Shown here: piece by piece, positions 8,321 through 16,691 of the stretch | Position numbering within the stretch: the first letter of the stretch is position 1 | How the letters are laid out: each line of letters starts with the position of its first letter | Origin: Desulforamulus hydrothermalis Lam5 = DSM 18033 | GTDB taxonomy: Bacteria > Bacillota > Desulfotomaculia > Desulfotomaculales > Desulfotomaculaceae | Direction: 5' to 3' | Length of the DNA: 64,000 bases | Assembly (NCBI RefSeq): GCF_000315365.1 | Contig: NZ_CAOS01000003.1 | Coordinates: 248,001-312,000 of the forward strand | The notes under the pieces: model-generated | Told to the model about the DNA's origin: nothing | Seen by the model: the letters and a program-made list of their open reading frames with translations, nothing else | Database searches by the model: none | Translations under genes and position numbers: made by a program

Positions 8321-8360
8321 AGACCGGGTGGCGGCAGGCTGATCCACCCGGTCTTTTTTT
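8321..8360 (+). terminator. Intrinsic terminator after the GGCT-like gene
   Basis: Stem AGACCGGGTG / CACCCGGTCT with a run of T at 8353-8360, immediately after the stop codon at 8315. Confidence 0.9.
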
Positions 8361-8440
8361 GTCTGTATCAAGGTCAAAACCTAATATTTCTGTTCTTTTC
8401 AGCAATAATAGATGTAAGAACCTTTTACGAGGTGACAAGA

Positions 8441-9817
8441 ATGAAACAGCCGTTTGGAATGGGTATATTGATAACCTTTGTATTACTGTCTTGTACGTTG
8501 TTAACCGGTTGTCCCGGCCCGGAAGCCCAGCCAAAACCGGAAGCCGGGCAAAATATCAGCATCGGCGTCAGTTTGGTTTCTATGGAATTTGACGGCAACC
8601 GGAGCATAAAAACCTTTATGCAAGAACGAAGTAAAAAAGAGAAAGTGCAACTGGTGTTCACTGATGCTAAAAACGACCCGGCTCAACAGGAAAAGGATGT
8701 GGATAAATTAATTAAACAAAAGGTTAAGGCAATTATCCTGCAAACCGCCGACCCGCTGGCAGGAGCCCAACTGGCTGACAAAATTATGCAAGCCAACATC
8801 AAGGTGGTGGGCTTAGAAACCCTGCCCTTTAATGCTCCGCTGGACGGCTATGTGGCCAGTGATCATGTGAGGGCCGGCGAAATGGCAGGACAGTTTGTTC
8901 TAAACCAGCTCAATACTCAGAACCAAAGCGGCGGGCAGCAGCAAGGCGGCCAGGGCCAAAGCGGTTCGGGCGGGCAACAGAACAGCCAAAGCGAATCCAA
9001 TCAGCAGTCGGCCGCCCCAGCCAAAAACAAGGCCAGAGTTTTAATCCTGCAGGGGGATCCCAGTGATAAGCCGTCTCAATTAATTGCCACGGCTGCCCAA
9101 CAAGTGCTGCAGCAAAGTAAGCAAGTGGCTGAAATTAAAGTGGTCGAACATCCGCAAGGGGACGCAGCCATGGCCCAAATGACGGTGCTCAACGCACTGA
9201 AAAGCGGTACGCCGGACGCCATTTTAGCCACCAACGGACCAATGGCACAGGCTGCCGTGTCGGTACTTAGAAGTGAAGGATTAGACAATAAAGTAATTAC
9301 GGTGGGGGTTGGGGCAGACCGCCAAAATTCCCAAGCACTGGCAGCCGGTCAGCATGATGCGGAAATAGATATCATGCCGGAAATGCTGGCCAATTTCGCC
9401 TTGGCGGCTGCTCTGGACCTGGCTGAAAAAGGCGCCTGGAATAATGACAGCCGGGTGCAAAACGGCAATTTTGATATACCTGCTAAAATTGTTCCGGTAC
9501 GCTTAATTGATAAAAATCAGGTTCACTTATTAGAAGCCCGCTGGGGTAAATTAAAAAAGCAGCAACAGCAGCAAGGACAGCAAGACAGCCAACAAGCAAG
9601 CCCGGGCGGCCAACAGTCATCCTCAGGTCAGTCGTCAGGCAGCTCCGGCCAGGAGGGTCAACAAGAAAAGAAAACCAAATTAAAAATAGTCACCCAGGAT
9701 GGAAAAGTTATGGAAGTAGAGGTTAAAGGAGAAATTCAAAAAATTGAACAATCGGACAGCGGTGGCAAACAGGAAAACCAATCATCTCAACAAGGCGGCA
9801 GTCAGGGCGGTCCATAG
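8441..9817 (+). CDS. Orphan RbsB-like sugar-binding lipoprotein with Gln/Ser/Gly-rich insertions
   Basis: About 458 residues. The lipoprotein signal ends in LLTGC near residue 25. The rest is a type I periplasmic binding fold (Peripla_BP_4): DAKNDPAQQEKDVDKLIKQKVKAIILQ, then VASDHVRAGEMAG, then DAILATNGPMAQAAV and the VGVGAD hinge region. Two low-complexity stretches rich in Q, S and G are unusual: one of about 40 residues in the middle (after FVLNQL) and another near the C terminus (KKQQQQQGQQ and beyond). A charged tail then follows. No ABC permease or ATPase is adjacent, so it may be a sensor, a scavenging subunit shared with a distant transporter, or a spore/cell-surface protein. The start has a GAGGTGAC site. 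Confidence 0.75.
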   Translation: MKQPFGMGILITFVLLSCTLLTGCPGPEAQPKPEAGQNISIGVSLVSMEFDGNRSIKTFMQERSKKEKVQLVFTDAKNDPAQQEKDVDKLIKQKVKAIILQTADPLAGAQLADKIMQANIKVVGLETLPFNAPLDGYVASDHVRAGEMAGQFVLNQLNTQNQSGGQQQGGQGQSGSGGQQNSQSESNQQSAAPAKNKARVLILQGDPSDKPSQLIATAAQQVLQQSKQVAEIKVVEHPQGDAAMAQMTVLNALKSGTPDAILATNGPMAQAAVSVLRSEGLDNKVITVGVGADRQNSQALAAGQHDAEIDIMPEMLANFALAAALDLAEKGAWNNDSRVQNGNFDIPAKIVPVRLIDKNQVHLLEARWGKLKKQQQQQGQQDSQQASPGGQQSSSGQSSGSSGQEGQQEKKTKLKIVTQDGKVMEVEVKGEIQKIEQSDSGGKQENQSSQQGGSQGGP

Positions 9818-9864
9818 TAAATTAACCCCGCCCTGCTGTCATCAGAGGGTATTAAAAAATCATA

Positions 9865-10395
9865 TTAATAAAAATTATCCAGTGCCTGTTTAAGTATCTT
9901 ATATTTTTCATCACTTCTTACCACAAAGGTGATTCTTTTAACAGTATTTAATTGCGGTATCATTTCCTTCAGCGCAGATAAGATTACTTGAACAGCTTCA
10001 CGAAAGGGATAGCCAAAAGCGCCGGTAGAGATCACCGGACAGGCAACAGAAGCCACCTGGTACTGCTCAGCCAATCTCAAGGCGTTGCGGTAACATTCGG
10101 CCAGCAGGCGGTCTGCCGGTTCATCCCTGCCATATACCGGTCCCAGGCAATGGATGACATAGCGGTTGGGAAGGTTGTGAGCGCCGGTTATTACCGCCTG
10201 TCCGGGCTTAATGGGAGCCAGGGGACGGCATTCTTCCACCAGACCCGGACCGGCCGCCATATGAATGCAACCGGCTACCCCGCCGCCCGGCCTTAACCAG
10301 GCATTGGCTGCATTTACCACCGCATCATATCCCTTCTGGGCGGCAATATTGCCTTTCACACAGTCCACGGTAATGCCGGACAATGTCTTTTTCAA
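9865..10395 (-). CDS. Macrodomain protein (ADP-ribose binding/hydrolysing)
   Basis: About 176 residues forming one macrodomain. It shows the adenine/ribose-binding DCVKGNIAAQ, the NAAN segment VVNAANAWLRPGGGVAGCIHMAAG and the phosphate loop ISTGAFGYP. YVIHCLGPVYG also fits the YmdB/TymO-type group that removes ADP-ribose from proteins or hydrolyses O-acetyl-ADP-ribose. I prefer the TTG at 10395 because GGGAGGGG lies 9 nt upstream; an upstream GTG at 10437 would add 14 residues without conserved features. It is a single gene between convergent and same-strand neighbours; no partner ADP-ribosyltransferase is visible nearby. Confidence 0.88.
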   Translation of the reverse strand: MKKTLSGITVDCVKGNIAAQKGYDAVVNAANAWLRPGGGVAGCIHMAAGPGLVEECRPLAPIKPGQAVITGAHNLPNRYVIHCLGPVYGRDEPADRLLAECYRNALRLAEQYQVASVACPVISTGAFGYPFREAVQVILSALKEMIPQLNTVKRITFVVRSDEKYKILKQALDNFY

Positions 10396-10592
10396 CTTAA
10401 TTAACCCCTCCCGAAACTTTTTATATTTAATCGTCACCCGCTCCTTGCACCTGCATTAATCCACCGGACAAAGCCACTCGCCCATTCAACACTTGATTAA
10501 TTAATGGTACTTCTTCATTTTTTTAACTAACCCTTCTCTTTCCTTTGTAAGTTTTATAAAAAATGTTAATATTTTCCCACATTATAACAAAT

Positions 10593-10613
10593 GCCCCTGG
10601 CACAGCCAGGGGC
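10593..10613 (-). terminator. Probable terminator of htpG
   Basis: A strong stem GCCCCTGG / CCAGGGGC with a 5-nt loop lies 33 nt beyond the htpG stop. The following minus-strand sequence is only moderately T-rich (ATTTGTTATA), so efficiency is uncertain. Confidence 0.55.
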
Positions 10614-10645
10614 AGCCGGTTAACAACCTAAGGTGAATGTTTATC

Positions 10646-12493
10646 CTATTGCAATGCTTTTTCTAAAATCTGGTTCATGCGCTGCACCATGGCCCTGGGG
10701 TCAACAATTAAACCGGCGGCAATCAAGGCGTTGTCAAACAATTGTTCTGCCGCCAACCGGGCGAAGGAATCCTTCTGACCTGCCAGCCGGCTTAAGCCCT
10801 TAATCACCGGATGAGCGGTATTAATCTCCAGCACTTTCGGACCAATGGCATTAATATCGCGGTTCATTACCTGCATCATTCTCTGCAGGCTGCCGGTCAG
10901 GTGATCAGGGTTTAAAATAATGGCCGGACTACCGGTAAGACGGGTTGATTCTCTTACCTCCGTCACTTTTTCCCCTAACACTTCTTTAAGCCACTCTATT
11001 AACTCCTTCACCTGCTCAGGATTCAAAACATCTCCCTCAGGTTTTGGGGTAGCCGGTAAGGCCAGGCCGGCCTGGTCAATGGAAACCAGTTTTTTCCCCT
11101 CATACTCACCCAGTTGGCTGAGAATATAATCCTCCACCGGTTCGTGAGTAAACAGCACTTCAATATCCTGATCCCGGAATACTTCCAGATAGGGACTGGC
11201 TTCAATAACTTCCCGGCTGGGCCCGTTAATAAAGTAGATTTCCTTTTGCCCCTCTTTCATTCTTGCTGCATAATCCTGCAGGGAGACCTGTTCTCCGTCC
11301 GCCGCCCGCGAAGAAGCAAACCTCAACAACCCTACCAACTCTTTGCGGTAAGTATAATCGGTGGCTGCTCCTTCTTTGATAAACATACCAAAGTTGTTCC
11401 AAAATTCCTTGTATTTTGCCGGCTCGCTTTTAGCTTGTTCCTGCAAAAATTTAAGGAAGCGAGAAGTAATCACCTTGCGCAGCTTGGCCAGCAGTGAGCT
11501 GTCCTGCATGGTTTCCCGGGAAATGTTCAGCGGCAGTTCTTCACTGTCTACCACACCCTTAACAAACCGCAGCCATTCGGGCAGGATGTCTTTGGCTTGC
11601 TGCTGGATTAGCACCTTGCGGCAATACAGGTTAACCCCGGGCTCCAGCCGGCCGAAACCAAAACGTTCAAAATTATCTTTGGGCACAAACAGCAAAGCGT
11701 TAATGTTTAAGGGCGCATCGGCGCTGAAATGCAGACGCAGCAGCGGCTCGTCATAGGCGTTGGCCAGATATTTATAAAACTCAGTGTATTCTTCGTCTGT
11801 AATTTCATTTTTGTTTTTGGTCCAGATGGCTTGCACCGTATTTACCCTGGTGCCGTTCAATAAAACGGGAAAAGGCACAAAGCCGGAATATTGCTTAATA
11901 ATTCTTTTTACCACCGCTTCCCGGGCAAACTCCCGGGCATCTTCTTTTAAATGCAGGGTTATGCTGGTTCCCCGGCGCAAACCCGTTGCTTCAGCAATGG
12001 TATAACTGCCGGCGCCGTCCGAAGACCACTGCCAGCCGGCAGCCTGGGGCAGGTATGAACGGGTGGCCACCGTCACCTGTTCGGCCACCATGAAGGCAGC
12101 GTAAAACCCTACCCCAAAGCGGCCGATTAAATTCACATCACGCCCCTCGCCTGCCGCCACATATTTAAGAAAGTTTCTGGAACCGGAGTGAGCAATGGTG
12201 CCCAGGTTTGTTATCAGTTCTTCCCTGGTCATGCCGATGCCGGTATCTGAAATTGTTAAGGTATGATTATTTTCATCCAACTGAATGGCTATCTCCAGAG
12301 GCAGGTCTGCATCCGCAATCTCCTGGCTGGTTAACTTTTGATAGCGGATTTTTTCCAGTGCATCGGCAGCATTGGAAATAAGCTCCCGCAGGAAAATTTC
12401 CCGATCAGTATAAAGAGAATTAATGACAATATCCAACAGTTGTTTTACTTCGGCTTGAAATTCATATTTTTCGTGATTGGCTGGCCCTGTCAT
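10646..12493 (-). CDS. htpG: Molecular chaperone HtpG (Hsp90)
   Basis: About 615 residues of a cytoplasmic ATP-dependent chaperone that remodels client proteins. The N-terminal GHKL ATPase domain has ELISNAADALEKIR, DTGIGMTREELI and the lid/phosphate segment IGRFGVGFYAAFMVA. The middle domain has LPLNISRETMQDSSLL, and the C-terminal dimerisation domain ends near MVQRMNQILEKAL. The start at 12493 is preferred: GGAGG lies 7 nt upstream, whereas the ATG 6 nt earlier is too close to it and further upstream starts have no support. Monocistronic, between a germination operon and a macrodomain gene. Confidence 0.97.
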   Translation of the reverse strand: MTGPANHEKYEFQAEVKQLLDIVINSLYTDREIFLRELISNAADALEKIRYQKLTSQEIADADLPLEIAIQLDENNHTLTISDTGIGMTREELITNLGTIAHSGSRNFLKYVAAGEGRDVNLIGRFGVGFYAAFMVAEQVTVATRSYLPQAAGWQWSSDGAGSYTIAEATGLRRGTSITLHLKEDAREFAREAVVKRIIKQYSGFVPFPVLLNGTRVNTVQAIWTKNKNEITDEEYTEFYKYLANAYDEPLLRLHFSADAPLNINALLFVPKDNFERFGFGRLEPGVNLYCRKVLIQQQAKDILPEWLRFVKGVVDSEELPLNISRETMQDSSLLAKLRKVITSRFLKFLQEQAKSEPAKYKEFWNNFGMFIKEGAATDYTYRKELVGLLRFASSRAADGEQVSLQDYAARMKEGQKEIYFINGPSREVIEASPYLEVFRDQDIEVLFTHEPVEDYILSQLGEYEGKKLVSIDQAGLALPATPKPEGDVLNPEQVKELIEWLKEVLGEKVTEVRESTRLTGSPAIILNPDHLTGSLQRMMQVMNRDINAIGPKVLEINTAHPVIKGLSRLAGQKDSFARLAAEQLFDNALIAAGLIVDPRAMVQRMNQILEKALQ

Positions 12494-12542
12494 TTGCATA
12501 CCTCCTGCCTGATGTGAAATATTCCCATTTAATAATATAGAA

Positions 12543-12586
12543 GGGGCTATGCCGCTTGTCAACCAGACCGGCTGCATAGCCCACTT
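12543..12586 (-). terminator. Probable terminator of the gerA-gerB-gerC operon
   Basis: Long imperfect stem-loop with arms GGGCTATGC and GCATAGCCC, 40 nt beyond the gerC stop. The downstream minus-strand sequence CTTCTATATT is only moderately T-rich. Confidence 0.55.
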
Positions 12587-12625
12587 TTATTTAGGAAATT
12601 GTAAAGGAATGGCTGCCCATCCCTG

Positions 12626-13741
12626 TCAGGCCACCTCCCCGCTGCCCCGGATAATCACCTTTACCTTTACCTTAATAATGCTGTTACAGAAGTGTTCGTC
12701 CCAATCCTGCCGAACCAGGTCCGGCCACTTGGCTCGGGCATATTTGCCTAATAATATGGCATCCACCCGGTACTTACACTGTAAATCCTCCAGCATGCTC
12801 CGGCATTTTCCCTCAATATAACGGGCCAGGGCCGCCTCCGCCAGCTTAATGTTTTCTTCTTTGCCGGCAAACTGAAAACCGACCAGACTTTCAATTATTT
12901 CTCCCGCCAGTTTTACTTCGATCTCAAAGTAAGGTACGCCGTCAACCAACTTGGCTTTTACCGAGCGGCTGTTAGTGCCTTCAAAGGTCAATTTTTTCTG
13001 GTTTCCTGCCTGGTCTACCAATTCAAAGGTTATATCCCCGGTGGATTTTTCTCCCCGCAGCCAGGTTACAGCCCGCATCTCATCCTTATTAACCATGGCC
13101 ACCATCCGATACCCCTTAAAAATGGCCGCTCCCGCCACTTCTATTTTATTTTGCCCATGTATCCGCAGCACCGGCAGCACCGGGTTAAAGCCGGGGGTAA
13201 TGACACATATGCGAAAGTCATGCAAAGCCATATCCGGAATAAAATTGCTCCGGTCGGCATTTTTCAGAAGTTCTATAATATTCTGACCGACGGTTTGGTA
13301 ATGCACCGGTTTAATCTGCAAAACATCCCTGGCCAGGCCGTCAACCACCGCCAGTTTCATCAGTTCGCTAAACTGCGGGTTGCGAAACATGTAGTCAAAC
13401 ACTTCCCTGGTACCCCGAACGGCTAAATCCCTGCCGATTAACAGGGTGTTCAGGTCGCCGATGGCCAGCCGGCGGGCCAATTTATTACCCTTGTCAATAC
13501 GGGTTTCACCAACGGTATCCCCTTCCATGACCAGTATATCTGAATGTTCCTTGGCCATGCGGGCAAAGACCGGATAGTTTACGGATGCAACTAATTTCCC
13601 CTCACCCTGCTTTTCTATATAATCATAACCGGCCGTAAAGGGAATATAAAGGTCCTTTACATCAGCGGCATCCCAGCAGCCGCCTATAACCAGGCTGATG
13701 ATTAATAAAAGCAGCACCCTGACAGGTCTAGGTATTGGCAT
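12626..13741 (-). CDS. gerC: Ger(x)C-family germinant receptor lipoprotein (C subunit)
   Basis: About 371 residues. A signal sequence ends in the lipobox IGGC, followed by WDAADVKDLYIPFTAGYDY, the standard Ger(x)C opening (GCWD). The protein is anchored to the outer face of the spore inner membrane and forms a nutrient germinant receptor with the A and B subunits. The three-domain core and the C-terminal region (ALARYIEGKCRSMLEDLQ) are complete, so length is normal. The start at 13741 overlaps the end of gerB by 14 bp, which indicates translational coupling. No forespore sigma promoter was resolved here, but expression in the forespore is expected from the family. Confidence 0.92.
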   Translation of the reverse strand: MPIPRPVRVLLLLIISLVIGGCWDAADVKDLYIPFTAGYDYIEKQGEGKLVASVNYPVFARMAKEHSDILVMEGDTVGETRIDKGNKLARRLAIGDLNTLLIGRDLAVRGTREVFDYMFRNPQFSELMKLAVVDGLARDVLQIKPVHYQTVGQNIIELLKNADRSNFIPDMALHDFRICVITPGFNPVLPVLRIHGQNKIEVAGAAIFKGYRMVAMVNKDEMRAVTWLRGEKSTGDITFELVDQAGNQKKLTFEGTNSRSVKAKLVDGVPYFEIEVKLAGEIIESLVGFQFAGKEENIKLAEAALARYIEGKCRSMLEDLQCKYRVDAILLGKYARAKWPDLVRQDWDEHFCNSIIKVKVKVIIRGSGEVA

Positions 13742-14828
13742 AGTTTTTATCACCGTCCAGGCCGCGCCAACGGGCAATTATCAGCAGCAACAGGGGCACC
13801 CCCAGCATGTAGGCCATGCCCACAAAACTCACATAGGTGCTGTAATCCAGCACTTGCTCAAAGTTCCTGGGCAGCAAGCAAGCAAATAATATGAACGGAT
13901 ACATAATTAGCGTGGTAACAGCCGGCGCCTTTACACCCAGGATTTTTTCCAGGGAATAACGACCGGTAAACAGTAAATTGGCAGCCGGCCGAAAGGAAAC
14001 AAACACCCAGAAAATAATAAAAAAGAATTCTCCCCGTTCCACCACCGGAGTTTGGTAGGTTTTAATCAAAACCATAAAACCAAACCTGATTAAGTTGCTG
14101 ACATCCGGCCCAAAAACTCCCATCACTGTAACTACAATCATTAAATAAATCACAAAAACAATGCCTAAAGCTGTGATACCGGCCTTAATTATTTCATTTT
14201 TGCGCTGTACCAATGGGTAATACACCAGCAGTATTTCCAGTCCTAAAAAGGCGAACATCGTCTTATAAGCACCCTTTAAAATTTGCTCCCAACCCGCCTC
14301 ACCTACAGGCTGGAAAAAAGTGATGTCAATTTGCGGCATAGCCCCCACTGCAAAGGCTATCAAAAGTAAAGATTCGTAGAACATTAACTCATTAACCCGT
14401 ACCACCACCTGGGCGCTCTGGGAGGCCAGATATGCTGCCACAAAAATTATCAGCCCGCCCAACGCCCACACCGGCGTAAGCGGAAAAAAATAAATTTTCA
14501 GGATGTCCACAAATATCCTGATAACAATACCGGCAAAAACAAGGGTATAAAGGACAAATATCAAAGCCAGCAGTTTGCCCGGCCATTTGCCAATGATTTT
14601 TTCTGCATATTCGGCAAAGGTTAACCGGGGAAATCTGCTGCCGATTAAATTAATAGTGAACAACCCCAGCAAGGGTACCAAAGCGCCGATAATAAGCGAA
14701 ATCCAGGCGTCCTGCCTGGCTTCCCGGGCCACAGTGGAAGTAAGGGTGAGAATACCCACCCCGATCAAGGCGCTGATTATGGTAAAAATCAACTGCTTAC
14801 TGGTAATCAGGTTGTTTTCATTGCTCAT
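13728..14828 (-). CDS. gerB: GerB-family germinant receptor permease subunit
   Basis: A 366-residue integral membrane protein of the amino acid/polyamine/organocation transporter superfamily (spore germination GerAB family) with about ten membrane segments. It opens ITSKQLIFTIISALIGVGILTL, the usual first helix with the unwound GVGIL motif where a germinant could bind. It is the receptor's transmembrane ligand-sensing subunit. It overlaps gerA upstream by 11 bp and gerC downstream by 14 bp, so all three are made together. The germinant cannot be predicted from the sequence. Confidence 0.92.
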   Translation of the reverse strand: MSNENNLITSKQLIFTIISALIGVGILTLTSTVAREARQDAWISLIIGALVPLLGLFTINLIGSRFPRLTFAEYAEKIIGKWPGKLLALIFVLYTLVFAGIVIRIFVDILKIYFFPLTPVWALGGLIIFVAAYLASQSAQVVVRVNELMFYESLLLIAFAVGAMPQIDITFFQPVGEAGWEQILKGAYKTMFAFLGLEILLVYYPLVQRKNEIIKAGITALGIVFVIYLMIVVTVMGVFGPDVSNLIRFGFMVLIKTYQTPVVERGEFFFIIFWVFVSFRPAANLLFTGRYSLEKILGVKAPAVTTLIMYPFILFACLLPRNFEQVLDYSTYVSFVGMAYMLGVPLLLLIIARWRGLDGDKNYANT

Positions 14829-16386
14829 GCCTATGCTCCTGCGGGCTGTCGCTTATCCTTTGCTTATCTGCCGTATTAAAGGTTACCGGGCGCTTTTTAT
14901 GCTGCCAAATCCGGGAAACCACCAGAGTATCGCCCAGGTCTGCATACCGGGTGGGAGCCAGCGGGGCCAGGTAAGGCACCCCGAAACTTTCCAGGGAAAC
15001 CAGGTGAATAATTAAGACCAGCCAGCCCACAGCGATACCCAGGGCGCCAAAAACAGCCGCCAAAAATATCAGGGGAAATTTAATCAGGCGGATTGCCAGG
15101 GCCATGCTGTAACTGGGAAAAACAAAGGAACTGATGGTGGCCAGGGATACCATGACAACAATTAAGGGGCTCACCAATTTGGCGGAGATTACCGCCTGAC
15201 CGATTACAATACCGCCCACCACGCCGAGGGACTGGCCTACGGTGGAGGGCAGGCGCAGGGCAGCCTCACGCAGAATTTCTATCACCATTTCCATAAACAT
15301 GGCTTCCACCAGCGGCGTAAAGGGCAACTCTTCCCTTTCTTTGGCCACCGCCAGCAGCAAGTCACTGGGCAGCAGTGAATGGTTATAGGTAATCAAGGCA
15401 ATATAAATTGCCGTCAGAGTGGTGGTAATGACAAAGGCCAGGTACCTGACCAGCCTCGCCACCGAACCTACAATGGTGCGTTCATAATAATCTTCCGCAC
15501 CCTGCATAAACTGGATAAACACCGCCGGCACCACCAGGGTGTAAGGTGTGCCGTCCACCAGGATAGCCACCCGTCCCTCCAGCATATTGGCCACCACTTT
15601 ATCCGGCCGTTCGGTGCCATAGGTTTGCGGAAACAAACTATAAGGACGGTCTTCAAAATGTTTTTCCAGGTACCCCGAACCCAGCACCGCATCTATGTCA
15701 ATTTGCGAGATGCGGCGGCGGACTTCCTGCACCAGCTTCGGATCCGCAACATCTGATAAATAGGTAATTACCACCTTGGTGCGGCTGCGCCGGCCCAGCA
15801 GGGCAGCTTCCATAATTAAATTCGGAGATTTAAGTTTACGCCGGATAATGGCCATATTCACCGCAATGTCTTCAATAAATCCTTCCCGGGAACCCCGCAC
15901 GGTCCGTTCGGTGGGCGGTTCCTGGATGGCCCTTCGGGTGCCGCCTTTGGTGCCAATAAGCAAAGCACACCGGCAATCCGCCAGCAGCAAAACACTTTTA
16001 CCCAGCAGCACTTCCGCCAGGATATCAGATATTGCGCAAGCAACAGCGGCTGTCTGGGCTGATAAAACTTTCTCGGCAATATACTGCAAAGCGGCTGTGC
16101 CCGGCCGGGGTATTTCTGTTGCTTGCTGCAGCTTGGCTAAAACTTCCTTTTGAATGACATCTGTATCAACAATACCCTCAATATAAATCAATACCGCCGG
16201 TGTGCCGGCAACTAAAACTTTACGCCGGACAATATCAACACTGCCGCCCAGTCCCTGAAAAACCGTATCTTCATCTTCGGCCAAGCGGCCGCTTAGGGTA
16301 TCGCCCCGGTCAGCCCGGTTAATAATTTTAGCCTGTTGGGTTTTTTTGGGTTTCTTCCATTTACCAAAAACATTTTTTAATGACAT
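14818..16386 (-). CDS. gerA: GerA-family germinant receptor A subunit
   Basis: A 522-residue member of the GerA family. A soluble N-terminal region has two subdomains (residues about 30-280, including GSREGFIEDIAVNMAIIRRKLKSP split across the well-conserved RGSREGF motif). Five or so membrane segments follow in residues 300-470, with PFTPLVEAMFMEMVIEILREA at the membrane entrance. In known receptors A and B subunits together recognise nutrients and open an ion channel in the spore inner membrane. The first 40 residues are basic (KWKKPKKTQQAKII). It is the first gene of gerA-gerB-gerC. The 300-nt gap upstream separates it from a divergent transporter gene. Confidence 0.93.
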   Translation of the reverse strand: MSLKNVFGKWKKPKKTQQAKIINRADRGDTLSGRLAEDEDTVFQGLGGSVDIVRRKVLVAGTPAVLIYIEGIVDTDVIQKEVLAKLQQATEIPRPGTAALQYIAEKVLSAQTAAVACAISDILAEVLLGKSVLLLADCRCALLIGTKGGTRRAIQEPPTERTVRGSREGFIEDIAVNMAIIRRKLKSPNLIMEAALLGRRSRTKVVITYLSDVADPKLVQEVRRRISQIDIDAVLGSGYLEKHFEDRPYSLFPQTYGTERPDKVVANMLEGRVAILVDGTPYTLVVPAVFIQFMQGAEDYYERTIVGSVARLVRYLAFVITTTLTAIYIALITYNHSLLPSDLLLAVAKEREELPFTPLVEAMFMEMVIEILREAALRLPSTVGQSLGVVGGIVIGQAVISAKLVSPLIVVMVSLATISSFVFPSYSMALAIRLIKFPLIFLAAVFGALGIAVGWLVLIIHLVSLESFGVPYLAPLAPTRYADLGDTLVVSRIWQHKKRPVTFNTADKQRISDSPQEHRHEQ

Positions 16387-16474
16387 TTTCCCACCTGCCT
16401 CAAATTATCTTTCCATAAGTGACAAATGTTTATGCAGCAAGCGCATAATATGCCAATTATGCCATACTTTTTTA

Positions 16475-16503
16475 TAGACAACCGGGGTGCCTTTTGTTAT
16501 AAT
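16475..16503 (+). promoter_or_regulatory. Sigma-A-type promoter for the ArsB/NhaD-family gene
   Basis: TAGACA (16475-16480), a 17-nt spacer and a perfect TATAAT (16498-16503). It would start a leader of about 180 nt before the coding region at 16692. Confidence 0.65.
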
Positions 16504-16534
16504 CAATACGGAATCAGATATAGTCCTCAACGTG

Positions 16535-16624
16535 TTGTACCAAATTTTGGTACAAGGATTTTAAGCTAACGGGGGGGGTAGCTTTTTTTAAGGCTACCCC
16601 TCTTTCTTTTTGCCTGTTAACAGG
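16535..16624 (+). promoter_or_regulatory. Attenuator-like leader with overlapping hairpins
   Basis: In order: a 9-bp inverted repeat TTGTACCAA / TTGGTACAA at 16535-16555; hairpin A with arms AAGCTA (16563-16568) and TAGCTT (16579-16584) followed by T; and hairpin B with arms GGGGTAGC (16575-16582) and GCTACCCC (16593-16600) followed by TCTTTCTTTTT. A and B overlap and cannot form together. Then comes the palindrome CCTGTTAACAGG at 16613-16624. A terminator between a good promoter and a gene points to conditional readthrough. I do not recognise a known riboswitch class. Confidence 0.6.
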
Positions 16625-16691
16625 AGGTGAATAAGTTTGTAAGTTTCAATTGACAATAATTAATTATATTTTTTGAAAGGAGTGTATAAGT

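Noticed and set aside
7905-8534. A 209-codon minus-strand frame opposite the GGCT-like and lipoprotein genes
   Set aside because: It is antisense to two well-supported genes and to a terminator, with no start signal.
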